Part shown: piece after piece, positions 45,193 through 56,302 of the stretch | How the letters are laid out: every line of letters begins with the position of its first letter | How positions within the stretch are numbered: position 1 is the stretch's first letter | NCBI GenBank assembly: GCA_035772735.1 | Contig: JASDFA010000010.1 | Location: forward strand, 131,691,001 to 131,755,000 | Source of the DNA: Datura wrightii | Taxonomy: Eukaryota > Streptophyta > Magnoliopsida > Solanales > Solanaceae | Length of the DNA: 64,000 nucleotides | Direction of reading: 5' to 3' | Notes under the pieces: generated by a model | What the model was told of the DNA's origin: nothing | The model's input: the letters and a program-made list of their open reading frames with translations, nothing else | Database searches by the model: none | Translations under genes and position numbers: made by a program

Positions 45193-46469
45193 CCCAATTA
45201 GACAAGATCAATGTTAAGCCACTGAGTATTAATTTCGGCTAAAGTCAGGTTCAGCTAAGCTACCCCACACTTAGTCCTTAGCTACAGTTACAACATACCG
45301 GCAAGATCATGCTTATTTGCATAAATAAACAACCAACTATACAAACATGCTTAGTGCATACGAAGAATTCGACGGTATATATTCTATGTACTACTCAGAC
45401 TTCGTACAGCTAACAACAATCATTACCATCGATAACCTTTTAATCCATCGCACTTAGCAAGGAAAAAAAACAAAGAAATGAAAACAACAACAAGAATTTA
45501 TCTACACGAACCTATATAACCAACCCTATTCTTGCAATTTCAATATTCCTCTAACCCGAGAATCCGTTGGTCTTTTAACATGATAACAACTAGCACACCG
45601 ACTCATCTCACTCAACATGTACATCCCGGCATGAATTTCACAAGTTCACTACATTTTTCACTTCAAATTCAAAAACAAGCCCTAGAAATGATGATATCAA
45701 GAAAATTCGATTGAATTATGCAATTAACGAGTTCAAGCAATCATAATGACATTCCAAACATTCATCAACAACAATTCAATTGAATTCATGATTAATTTCT
45801 ACTTAGGGCAAACTTAGATCACCTCACATGCTCAATATCGAAGAAAATCGACAAGAAATGAGATGGAATCGAAGAACATACCTTGAAGTTGAAGAATTGA
45901 AGCAAACTTGATGATTTTCTTAGCCTACTCCGTGTCACGTTGAAGGGGGATGGGTTTTGGGGAGTTTGGTCGCGGATTGAGTGAAAAATACGGAAAAGGG
46001 AGGGGGTTTCGGGGTTAAAAAGTAGAAAAATCGCGTGGGTCACCCGGCGACCCAGTGTGACCCGTCGCGATATACACGGCAACGTGTCACGGAGTGCATC
46101 GCGGTGCACTGCCTCCGTGACACGGAGCCGTCGCGAGCCTATTTTGGAAATTTTAAAAAATCCGGATTATACCTCAACGTGTCACGGAGGGTAACGCGGA
46201 GGTCCACCTCCGTGACACGGAGCTATCGCCCTAGCTCACTGTTTTGCCACTTTTTGTTAATTTTCATACCTCGAATTTTCCTTTGCGATTCCGTGCATAT
46301 TTTCCTCCGTTTGACCTGAAATTCATCTCACTATACAAAATTGGTTAGGATTATAGGTTTCACTCTAACTAAAAATAAAACAAAAATAAAAACTAAAATT
46401 TTGTAGTCAATCAAGAAAAAGAAAAAGAAAAATCTATTCAAACTTTACAAAGAGAAAAAAAAAATTCAC
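45193..46469 (-). promoter_or_regulatory. E11 PTMD leader with two long hairpins, possible internal promoter
   Basis: About 1.3 kb lies between the PR end and the PTMD start. In the sense direction it starts with an A/T-rich stretch (46330-46469), then two perfect inverted repeats: CGTGTCACGGAGG (46178-46190) with CCTCCGTGACACG (46207-46219), and CGTGTCACGGAG (46083-46094) with CTCCGTGACACG (46113-46124). These are the same arms as in the E11 LTR. GTGACCCGTCGCG words follow (46035-46075), then a non-coding leader with a polypurine-like core at 45262-45273. No good TATA box is visible. A promoter role is inferred from the likeness to the LTR. Confidence 0.5.
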
Positions 46470-46504
46470 GGGTTGCCTCCCATGCAGCGCCTGGTTTACC
46501 GTCG
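46470..46504 (-). other. Conserved box after PR in E11
   Basis: Matches 2278-2310 of E2 (gggttgcctcccatg, then agcgcctggttt). Confidence 0.6.
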
Positions 46505-46523
46505 TGGCTCGACGTCGTTAAGC

Positions 46524-48812
46524 TCAGTTGTCCTCTAGGGTGATGGACGATTTCTCTCGATCACCGTCCTCCCCCCAGTAGTGCATACACCGTTCTGGTG
46601 GTTTTCCCATTAACTCCCGTGAATCTTTAATCTGCTCATTATCACCTTGATCAATCACATTGATCACCGAGAGTTCTTCGTGCACCATCGGGAGCTTGGG
46701 TGCCTTGTACACATCGAACACCTCCACCTTGTCATGTGCTCGCATTGTTAGCTGCCCCGCAGCTACGTCAATTAGTGCTTTCCCGGTCGCCAAGAAAGGA
46801 CATCCCAAAATAAATGGGACTTCCGCATCTGGTTCAAAATCCAGCACGACAAAATCTACTGGGAAAATCAGGGAGCCAACTTGCACCAGAACGTCCTCCA
46901 CAATGCCATCAGGTCTGGCTAAGGACCAATCTGCCAATTGCAAGATTACTGTTGTGGGTCAAGAACTCCCTAGACCCAACTTTTTGAATACCGATGACGG
47001 CATCAAATTTATACTCGCTCCCAAATCACAAAACCCACGAGCTCGGATGCTCTGCCCAATAGTAATCTGTATAGTAAAGCTCCCAGGGTCTTTGAGCTTC
47101 GTGGGCAGTCTGTTTTGAATCCGGGAAGTGCACTCCTCCGTTAGAGCCACCGTAGCATACTCAGTCAACCGACTTTTGTTTTCCACGATGTCCTTTATAT
47201 ACTTAGCATATTTTGGCACTCCCTGCAAAACATCAACAAGAGGTAAGTTAATATGTACCTGTTTCAGCACCTCCATGAATTTCTTGAAACACGCCTCCTC
47301 CTTGTGTTTCTTTAATCGTTGAGGGAACGGGGGTGGTGGTCTTTCTGATTCAGCTTCCTTAGTCTTCCCTCTTTCAGTACTTTGCTCCCTCTCAACTTCT
47401 GCTGCTCCCGATTGTTGAGGTGGTCTTTCTGGTTCCACCTCTTTCAGCTGCAAACCACTCCTTATGGTCACTGCATTCACCTGCTTGGGATTGGGATCTG
47501 TGTCGCTCGGAAGTCCTCCTCTAGGCCTTGTGTTTTGGGCCCCAGCAAATTTCCCAAATTGATATTCAAGTGCCTTGGTAGCTAACTGGTTGTTTTTTAC
47601 TTCGGCTGCCAATTTCACATAGTCAGCCTGAAATTGAGCTTGGTTAGCTATCATGGTCTTGAACATCTCCTCAATGCTGGGTGATGGTGGTGGAGGAGGT
47701 GCATTGTTGTTTCTGAATTATGCTTGATAATTCTGCTGCCCTCCTTGGTTCCTTTGCACACCCTGACCCGAACTTTGCCCCTGATGGTTATTGCTACCCC
47801 AGGAGAAATTAGGGTGATTCCTCCAATTGGAATTGTAGCTATTACCATACTATTGGTGGTTGTTCCTTTGTACATTTCCCACAAAGTTTACCGAGTCAAG
47901 ATTGGCTCCACAACACTCAGCTGAGTGCTCACGGCTTCCGCACACTTCACACCAAATCTGTTGCACTGCATTCACTGGGGCTTGAGGCTGGTTCATTGTC
48001 ATGTTGTTGAAGTGGGTGTTAAGTTGATTTTGTAATACAGCTATCTGTGCAACAATAGCTGTAAACCCATCCACTTCTAGCACTCCTGCTGCTTTCCTTG
48101 TCCCTCCTCTTGAGGAATCAGCATTCCATTCCGGATTGCCCTGCGAAATACGGTTAAACAAGGTATACAGCTCCTCGTAAGTTTTCTCCAGCGTTTGTCC
48201 TCCAGCTGCTGAGTCTAGCAATATTTTTGTGTGGGGTTCCAAACCCTCTATAAAAGTGTGCACCAGCACATTATTGGACTGATGATGATGAGGACAATCC
48301 CGCAACATGGACTTGAATATCTCCCAAGCCTGATATAAATTCTCTCCCTCTCTCTGTTTGAAACTTAGAATTTGACTTCTAAGTCTTGCTGTTTTACCGG
48401 AGGGAAAAAACAATATCAAGAATTTCCTTGCAAGATCATCCCACGTAGAAATAGAATTCGGTGGCTCAGCTTTCAACCACCTCTTGGCTTCTCCCAATAG
48501 AGAAAATGGGAACAATGTAAGCCAGACGTAATCTGATGACACTCCAGCGGGGATATAAGTGTCACTTATCTCCAAAAAATTTTGGAGATGCTGCTGTGAA
48601 TCTTCATGAGGGAGACCGGTAAACTGCCCGCTAGTGTGCAGCAATTGCACCATATTCTGCTTAAGTTCAAACCTCCCTCCTGGCTCAGGTTTGCGGATGC
48701 TAGATGTGACATTATTAGCATGTGGGATTGCCACCTCGCGAACCGGCTGAGCTGCTACTTCTTCGGGCACTAACACTGCCCGTACTACCGGTGGATTCTG
48801 TTGTTGCTCCAT
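46524..48812 (-). pseudogene. E11 gag-protease, three in-frame stops
   Basis: From the ATG at 48812 one continuous frame of about 763 codons runs to the stop at 46524, broken by TAG near 47849, TAA near 47718 and TGA near 46960. Gag (48812-47850) has the Athila-type core: RFELKQNMVQLLHTSGQF, LGEAKRWLKAEPPNSISTWD, FLILFFPSGKTARLRSQI, ENLYQAWEIFKSMLRDCPHH and LLDSAAGGQTLEKT. A Cys motif follows (CEVCGSREHSAECC). The middle part has proline-rich PPPPPSPSIEEMF, and KKFMEVLKQVHINLPLVDVL precedes the protease. The protease has CDLGASINLMP (catalytic D-L-G) and FILGCPFLATGKALIDV. No RT follows; translation would stop 40-60 codons after the protease core (EDN). Gag and protease would package and mature particles, while copying and integration must come from elsewhere. 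Confidence 0.85.
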
Positions 48813-49033
48813 GATCGTCTATCTGAGCAACTGCAGCTTTCTTTCTAGAGCTTCTCTCTGCTTACTATAAAATATTCTTTCTGGCTCTATATTCGAGTCC
48901 ACCAGCTCCTTGTCTCTTGCCAGTGTTCAACAGAAATTAAATCTGCAAAATACAGGCTAAGACCAAGTTGTCAACACTAAGAAAACAAAAATATACTAAA
49001 TTCACACTTAAAACAAATTCACCAATTGCCAAT

Positions 49034-49050
49034 CCCCGGCAACAGCGCCA
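49034..49050 (-). promoter_or_regulatory. E11 primer binding site, tRNA-Asp type
   Basis: The minus strand reads TGGCGCTGTTGCCGGGG six bases inside the LTR. It has one change from the site in E2. Confidence 0.8.
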
Positions 49051-49056
49051 AAAACT

Positions 49057-50475
49057 TGTTCGGGGTGTTATATGGGTATAAAACTCACACGCAAGTGCAC
49101 TTGGTCGAACAAGTAGTAAAGTGTCTTAAGTAAGCCAAGTATCGATCCCACAGGGACTGGGATGAAGTGCAATCTGCTCAAGTGTACTATATTTCGATTC
49201 TAAAAATGCAGACAACAGTGTAACCTAGATTTTGATATTTTGTTTTATAATTTTTATGCTAAAGCTAAAACAACTATCTAATTTGAGTCTGAACTATGAA
49301 TGAGAGCATGCTGAGGTTAAACAAACATGTAATGAAATTAATTATCGATGTAATTTGGTTAGTCTTTTCCTCCAGTTGCTAGCCAAGAACAATTGCCAAG
49401 AGATTAAAACTCTCGTATTTAACCTCACTTAAGAATCATGAACCATCCACCTACATTTCTGTGATTAAATGCAATTCATGTTCTAGCCATACAAACCCGG
49501 TTCCTAAATTGACTAATACGACTTTCAGGTATATTTCTATCCTGAAAGTAAATCAATTCCCAATTTTCCCAAACCAAGAAAAGATCATATCCTATTAATT
49601 CACAACTTTCCAATTTCTTGCTCTCTCGAGTGAAACCGGACTTTTTAGATGTACATTAACGTAGGCCACACATTAATGCAGTAAGAACAAGAATTAATAG
49701 AACAACCATGGAAGAAAAGATGAAAAACCAAAGAATCAATTATCACATTTCATTACAAGTGTTCATAACCTCAGCAAGAAGATGAATTAACCACTCATTT
49801 GTGGATTAAACATCGTTAAATGAGTGTTAAACATACAAGCAATTGAATACAAGGAGAAGGAAAGAGAGAGAAACCCTAATAATTTCGTCCCCTCAACTGC
49901 CTGTAACCCACGTTCTTGCTCCACCAAGTCAGAATATTGAAAAATGAACCGAAGTGTTCTATTTATACTAGTGGGAATTTTTTCCGGAATAACAAGCAAC
50001 TTGTCACGGAGTGCATCGCAGAGCACTGCCTCTATGAAACGCTACGGACGCGGACCTTCATTGGAATTGAGGGTCCAGGAAATAAAGCCCAACGTGGCAC
50101 GGCGTGCAACGCGGAGCCAAGCCACCGTGCCACGGACCCATCGCGAACCCACACTGGAATTTGGCTGAAAATTCCCATCCAGGCAGAAGGCCTCCGCGAT
50201 GGCAACGTGACATGGCTCCATCGCGGAGCCCCTTTATTTTATGTTGTCCGGTGTCTTGTCCCTTGCTCGCATCCAATTCCAACCCCGATATCCTCCAACA
50301 TGCATTTTAGCTTCCTGAAATTACATTTTACCTGCAAAACAATGCTAATCATGTTGGTTAGTATAAATTCACATTTTATTACCAATTACATGAGAATGTA
50401 TACAGATTGATAGATAAACAAGGCTAAAATTCCACATTTGAGTATCACTTGGGCATATAAATTTGCCCAAGATCA
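49057..50475 (-). repeat. E11 5' LTR
   Basis: The partner of 40741-42159, same length (1419). Many of the differences fall at CpG sites of the hairpin block: the first hairpin here reads CTTGTCACGGAG with CTCTATGAAACG, so the pairing is lost in this copy. Confidence 0.92.
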
Positions 50476-50480
50476 CCCAT

Positions 50481-52148
50481 GCATGCAAGATTCTTAAGGA
50501 AGATTAAGCTTAGAACTCTCCAATTCTTCTCCAATCCATTTGGGCATCCAAGTAAGAGTGTAAGAATAGATTACCTAGGTATGTAGGGTTACGAATGGGA
50601 GTGTTCTTTCACTTCTATTCCCAAATCCTCTTCTAAATTCATGATATTCAAGGTTGATGAATCTATGGGGTTTTAATCCAATTTTTGAAATTTTCTAAGT
50701 ATCTATCATGGGTAAACTCTATTCATGTTTCTAATGTTGTTTTCGGTTTCATGAGAATGTTTTATGGTAATTTCAATTACAAATTTATGATTTAAAAGTT
50801 TATAATTATGCTGCCCAATTATGAAAGTTCATGAAGAGTTAAGATTATGATATATGTTTTCAAGTATGATGAAATGTCTCATGAAAGTATGATTTCAAAT
50901 TACCCATGTTTATATCCATGAGTTTGACTATCTCAGAGAATGTACAAGTTTGGGCAAGCCCTTGTGATCAAGTATGTGTCATGATTTACTTCAATTTCAT
51001 GTTATTAGCTTACCACATGGTTTTGGAGTCTAGACTCCCACTTTTCAGCTTGTGGTATGGTTTGAGTTGAGGCTCCTCATAATATGTTTTCAGATTATGC
51101 ACGTACTATTATGATTCATCTTCATCGCGTGATGATGATTTAACTTCGTTGAAAAACAATGGAGATCATATGCATGTGTTTGGGAGTAGTGTCTAGCACT
51201 GAGTTGGCTAAGGGTTCAGTTAACCCTGTGCCTCAGAATTACTCACCAATGTAGGTATGTTTAGATTATTTAGGACCTCCCTCATGATCCTTCCCTTCCC
51301 CCGAGGGGCCTTCAGCTTGATATCAATATTGTGGTAGCACCCTTATCCATGGCGAGGCTTTGGATAGCTCTGCCCAGTTGAGTCTAATAGTCGGGATCAT
51401 GTAAGCTCTATCGGGGTAATGTCAGTCATATGAAGAGACTCCTATTGTTTCTCATGATTTTAGTAATGCATGTTCGTCAGTTATGATAGTATGTTTTCAG
51501 CAGGTTTGACCCAATGTTCAGTTTTACTTATGATTATCAGTTTTAGCTTTGGGTCATTCGAATCAATTAGATGTTCAGTCATGTTTACGTCATGTTTTCA
51601 GATAATAGCATGAAATCCTCATTCTCAGAATCTTATGATGAAATGTTTTATGATATGCATAATTTCAGCTTGCTTACTTAGTTGTTTTACTTACCTTGCA
51701 TACTTGCTATATTCCAAGTACTGACCATACACACTATGTTGTATGGTTTCATGATACAGGCTCGGACGTGCAGGTTCTGTCCCGCAATTATCCAGATCCT
51801 TAGAGTTAGCATCTCTCAGCTTGTTGGTGAGTCCTCATCCTTGGAGGACCTTCTCATCAGTTCGTATTTTTAGTTTCAATTTATTAGTGAGTTAGTTGGG
51901 ATCTTTTCCCATCATCTTGTCATATTATAGAGGCTTATAATACATAGTATGTATTCAGCTTTGGATTAGTGTTATGTATTCCGTTGTTCAGATATTATAG
52001 TTATTCAGACATTCTCTACTTCAAATGTTTGATTTCCGCGTTTATCATGTTGAGCTTTAGTTGTCATGTTCATGCCATGGGTTGATTTGGAGCCATTTAT
52101 GGTTCTAGTTTTCGTGTCTAGATCCGGGCATATGTTCGGATTATGACA
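50481..52148 (+). repeat. E7 3' LTR, part 3
   Basis: It continues GCATGCAAGATTCTTAAGG and ends GGATTATGACA at 52148, followed by the E7 target duplication CAATC. Confidence 0.88.
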
Positions 52149-52153
52149 CAATC

Positions 52154-52394
52154 AATGGCACTAACAGGTCAAAAAGTAAAATTTCATTCAATACACGCTT
52201 GAAAAGGGCATTCATCCACCTAAGCAAAGATTAAAAATGCGACATATTCAAAGCATAAGAATTTGAGCCCGACAAGGGAAAAAAAAAGACCAAAAATAAC
52301 CAAAAAAAGAGAGACATCCCATCCCTACTAAGAAATTAGATTGTCCCTAATGTGAAAATTAAGAACAAAGGATGGTAAGAACTCCCTGATGTGG
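52154..52394 (-). other. E6 3' region next to the PTMD stop, no gene
   Basis: Continues the E6 3' untranslated region interrupted at 19592. It is A-rich on the plus strand with no ORF of note. Confidence 0.6.
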
Positions 52395-53635
52395 CTACTC
52401 TTCGGTATCGTCATTGGCCACCTCCTCATCATGGCCTTCATTTCCAAGATTTTCCACATAATCCCCACCTAAGCCTTAAAATAAATCATCAATAGGGACC
52501 AGGCGGCAGATGGGGCAGTCATGGTTGTATCAAGTAAGCTCATGTTTAGATCCTCTATTGGTGCCCGGCTACTCAATTCTCTCACTTCAGCTCGGAGAGA
52601 GGTGATTGCTCCTTCGACTATATCCACTCAAGAATAGCTTGTTCAAGTTATCAAACGCATTCCTCAACTCCTTCTTCAACAACTTGATGATAAGGGTTGG
52701 GAGATTTTGAGCCAACTTTTAGAGTTGGTTCTCATGAGACTATGTCATTTCAGCGAGCTTTTGAGTTCCGCTTGAGCGAGAGGATATGGGAGGAGGTGAA
52801 GTCCCTCGGAATGGTGCCTCTTTGGATATATTGCCCGATGTCTTGGGGTGTGTCATGTTGAGGTCAGGAACTATGGGAATCTCATCTATGCCATGATAGG
52901 TAGAGCCCTCAGGAGTCTCCATGCTTGCATCTGCTTTCTTTTGCTCTTGGGTGCATCTACATCCCTCTTCCTATCAACAACAAAGACATTTAGTAGAGTT
53001 GGGGGACTCTTTGGGGAATAATGGAACTCCCACTTTGAGACATAATTGGGTGATGAGAACATCTATGGCATTGAAGTTCCTTGCTGTTTGGCCTTGCATT
53101 TCATTTGTGTAGCCACCACTTCCCCAAAATTAATGGGCACCCTTGACATGATGTAGACAATAAGTATGGCCACCTCGAGGTTTACTCGTTGATCATTTTT
53201 AGAGGGCATGATACGGCCACATAAAAATTCAAGCCAAAATCTGGCCTCAAATTTTAGGTTCTGCCTTGTAATTTCACCACCCATGGAGGCCCACAAGGGC
53301 TGACCATTGGGAATAATGTCAGCCACCCAATGAAACTGGTCTTCCTTGCTTTCCACTCATACTGCAAACTCTATTCCTGAGTAGATTCCACCCTCCCAAA
53401 ATATGGCATTTATGGAATCCGGAGTGATGTCGAATTCTACACTCCGAACCTGGATTGATGGGAGGCATGGGAACTGATTTACCTTACCTTGTGTTTCATT
53501 GCCTCTTGTCGTGCGTGGTAGGTTCCATATAATTCTTGCACAAGATTGGTGTAGTACTTTGGGAGAAGCTCTGTGAACATGTGCCATTGTCTGTCTTTAA
53601 ATTGTGCAGTGATGTTTGGGAAGTCATTCCGTAAC
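52395..53635 (-). pseudogene. E6 PTMD gene, middle and C-terminal part, split by E12
   Basis: The minus strand continues the N-terminal piece (61197-61408) in the same frame across the E12 insertion: NDFPNITAQFKDRQWHMFTE and LVQELYGTYHARQEAMK right after the junction. After a shift come SVEFDITPDSINAIFWEGG, DQFHWVADIIPNGQPLW, LKFEARFWLEFLCGRIMPSK and NLEVAILIVYIMSRVPINFG. It ends with an acidic tail (GHDEEVANDDTEE) and TAG at 52395-52397. The block order is that of the E11 protein. Several stops and shifts make it a pseudogene even without the insertion. Confidence 0.75.
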
Positions 53636-56095
53636 TGTTATACCCCGAGAATTCAAGAATCAGAACCAGAAGTTGAAATGGAGAAAAATAGAAAAAAAAG
53701 GTTGCAGCAGTGTAGGACGAGTCGTTGGATGACTCGTCAGGGGACCCCACGAGTCATCAAGTGACTCGTGGGAAGGCTTGGGAGGATGAGGGACTCGAGG
53801 TCCCCATGGGCGATGAAACAACTCGTGGGAAGCCATCACGAGTCGTAAAGTCATTCGTGGGGTGGTTCTAGAGAGAGATTGTGAAATTGATCCAGTGTAC
53901 TTGACGGGAGGTGACCACGAGTCGTGGTCTCTAGGGATGAGTCATCAAGTCACTCGTTAGGAGCCCCGGTAGATCAATTATCTAGTGAACTTGACAAGAG
54001 AACCAACGGATCGTGAGCCCAGGTGACGAGTCGTCGGTTGTCCGTTAGGATCCCCTGACAGTTATTTTCAGCGAATTGAGTAAGGGCTTTTCTATAATTC
54101 CTAAGTTCTAAGGGCCTATACTACGACGTTTTAAGCTCGTATTAGAGGCTTTTTAGCAGAGAAAAACCTATATTAGGCCATTTCTCTCATGCATGCAAGG
54201 TTTGAGGCTTGAAGGGAATAATCAAGATGGATTCTCAAGGTTTTCAAGGGGAATCTCAACTGGGCAATTAGGAAGAGTTATAATTCTTCAATCCTAGTTA
54301 TGTAAGGCTAAGAGTGGATGCTTCCTTCCACACCCATGCCCATTCACTATTAAATTGTGATTGGTTTGTAATGATCAAGTATGGGGTTTCATTCAATTGC
54401 ATGATTCCTACAACTTTATTCATGAGTATGATTAAATTGAGTGATGATTTACCAAGCTTGGGCAGATTCTAACTTAATTTCTTTTACAAAATTGTTTTTC
54501 AAAAAGTTGAATCTAAAACGCCCATGTGTGGATAGTTCATAATAGAAGTGATTGTGGAAGAATGTGATGATGATGGAATAGATGATGAAAGGCATGTTTC
54601 CAACCTTACCCATGATTTTGATGGTGTTTTCAAAGAAGATTAAATATACCCAAGTATGGTATAGCTTTGGGCGATGCCCATATGATGTTTTCAAATAGTG
54701 ATTTTCCCCGACATGAGCTTACCACATGGTTGAGATGAAATTTTCCTTTAACTCTTAATATGAATTCTAGCTTGTGGTATGTTTCAAAGTAAAGCCTTCT
54801 ACATGCGTAAATCCTTAATTGATATACATATTATTGTCGAGCTTTGTCAAGGATAATGTTAAGCTTTATTTCACATGATTTTGAGTCTAAGTATGATTTC
54901 ATCCTAAGCTTTGTCGAAATGACATTGTTGAGCTTCATATTTATGTGATATCTAGTGTATGCATGATTTCATAATGAGCTTTGTCCATAGACAATGTTGA
55001 GCTTCGTTTCATACGATGTTGAGTTTATGCATGATTTCATGTTGAGCTTCGTCACTAGACGATGTTGAGCTTCGTATTTATACGATGTAGAGCATTTCAT
55101 GTTTTGGGAGAGGAGTCTAACACCAAATGGGCTAAGGGTCGATAACCCTACGCCCCAGAACTATGCGCCAACGTAGGTTGATTCTATTATATTATTGGGA
55201 CCTCCCTTGTGAGCTATCCCCGACCCGATTGGCCCTTCAGCTTGATATCGATATCATGGTAGCGTTCTAAGCCCTGGCAAGGTTTTGGATGGCTCTGCCC
55301 ACTTGAGTGTAATAGTCGGGACCACGTAAGCTCTATCGTGGTATGTCGGTTAAGTGACGAGTCTCCCACTATCTATATCATTCGAATTTGCATATCTATT
55401 ACTCATGATAATTATCTTATGCATGCATGTTCAAAAAGCAAGGTTTGACTCATCGTTCAGCTTTTGATATAAATGTTATATTTTAGCTTTGAGTCATATG
55501 AGTTAGTTATGATGTTCTAAAGCTATGCATGATCACGTTATGATAAGAGTATGATTTCAAAATGTATGCATGTAGCCTTCTACTTATACTCAAGAGCTTA
55601 TGATGTGTATGAATTGCTTTAAAATGATTTATTTTACTTAAGCAGTTTTACTTACCTTGCATACTAGGCACATTCCACGTACTGACCACATACCTTCTAT
55701 GCTGCATCGTTTCATGATGCAGGATCCATATCGCAGGTGCAGCCCCATTCGTAGTCGCTTGTCAGAGTTAGCACCTGCTTGTTGGTGAGTCCTTATATTT
55801 CGAGGACTAGACTTTCAATTATCTTGGATGTATTTTCAGTTTCAGTATTTCTGAGCTAGTTGGGGATGTCGTCCCATCAGCTCGTCTAGATTAGAGGCTT
55901 ATCAGACTTAGACATATTTTCCCTTCAGACGTTCATTCTGTTGTTATGTTAAGTTAGACTTCCGCTTAGTTTATGACTATGTTTCTTCATGTTTATTAAA
56001 TGAGTTAGTGAATGCTTATGCCATGGGTTGACTTGGGGTCTCTCGGGGTCCCTTGTCCTGTGTCAACGATCCGAGTCTATGCTCGGGTCATGACA
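53636..56095 (+). repeat. E12 5' LTR
   Basis: 2460 bases, TGTTATACCCCG to GGGTCATGACA. The U3 block (53710-54060) is full of acgagtcgt, ccacgagtc and gactcgtgg words. It aligns with the E7 and E8 LTRs downstream. Confidence 0.88.
54837..55095 (+). repeat. Tandem repeats in the E12 LTR
   Basis: Four degenerate units of about 60-70 bases, each with 'gagctttgtc' or 'gagcttcgtc', a spacer, 'gacaatgttgagcttc', and 'tatgcatgatttcat'. Each unit holds a small palindrome such as CGTCACTAGACG. The 3' LTR has the same set at about 59937-60190. The E8 LTRs have only one such unit (minus strand), so the array expanded in the E12 lineage. Confidence 0.75.
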
Positions 56096-56098
56096 AAC

Positions 56099-56112
56099 TT
56101 AGTATCAGAGCC
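56099..56112 (+). promoter_or_regulatory. E12 primer binding site, tRNA-iMet type
   Basis: TTAGTATCAGAGCC follows the LTR end by three bases; two bases differ from TGGTATCAGAGCC. Confidence 0.75.
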
Positions 56113-56302
56113 ATAGGTTTGAAGTGTCCTAGGGAGTCTAAAAGTCACGTTAAGTAGAGTATTTCATGAGTGTGATGTGCGCCACACCTATGATGAAGAG
56201 GCTACTAGACATTTAGGAAATGTTCCTATCCTTCATGATCAATGTCATGCTATGAAAAGTCTTTATATCCCTCTAATTCGTGCTATTCGCGATTGTAGAA
56301 TC

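Larger units (their letters stand above)
40741..50475 (-). mobile_element. E11: Athila-like element with gag-PR and PTMD but no RT or integrase
   Basis: CCCAT flanks both sides (40736-40740 and 50476-50480). Both LTRs are 1419 bases, with roughly 30-40 mismatches by eye. In the sense (minus) direction the order is: 5' LTR, tRNA-Asp primer site, gag-PR, conserved TGGGAGGCAACCC-type box, hairpin block, PTMD gene, long 3' UTR, polypurine tract, 3' LTR. RT, RNase H and integrase are absent, so any movement needed enzymes from a partner element. gag-PR has three stops and PTMD one shift. Of the Athila-like elements here it is the only one nearly complete. Confidence 0.9.
19598..52148 (+). mobile_element. 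E7: Tekay-type chromovirus holding four insertions
   Basis: This plus-strand element is flanked by CAATC at 19593-19597 and 52149-52153. Its parts lie at 19598-20694, 30696-34998, 36545-38613, 40217-40740 and 50481-52148; everything between is later insertion (E8, E9, E10, E11), each with its own target duplication. With the insertions removed the LTRs are about 2295 and 2293 bp, a strong check on the reconstruction. The 5' LTR start has decayed (TATATTATCCCGA for TGTAATACCCTGA), and the 3' LTR start reads GGTAATACC. gag, PR, RT, RNase H, integrase and chromodomain are all present in order but broken. Confidence 0.9.

Noticed and set aside
46524..48812. Full Athila gag-pol
   Set aside because: The frame stops shortly after the protease and the conserved post-PR box follows; no RT, RNase H or integrase motif is found on either strand between 42160 and 49050.
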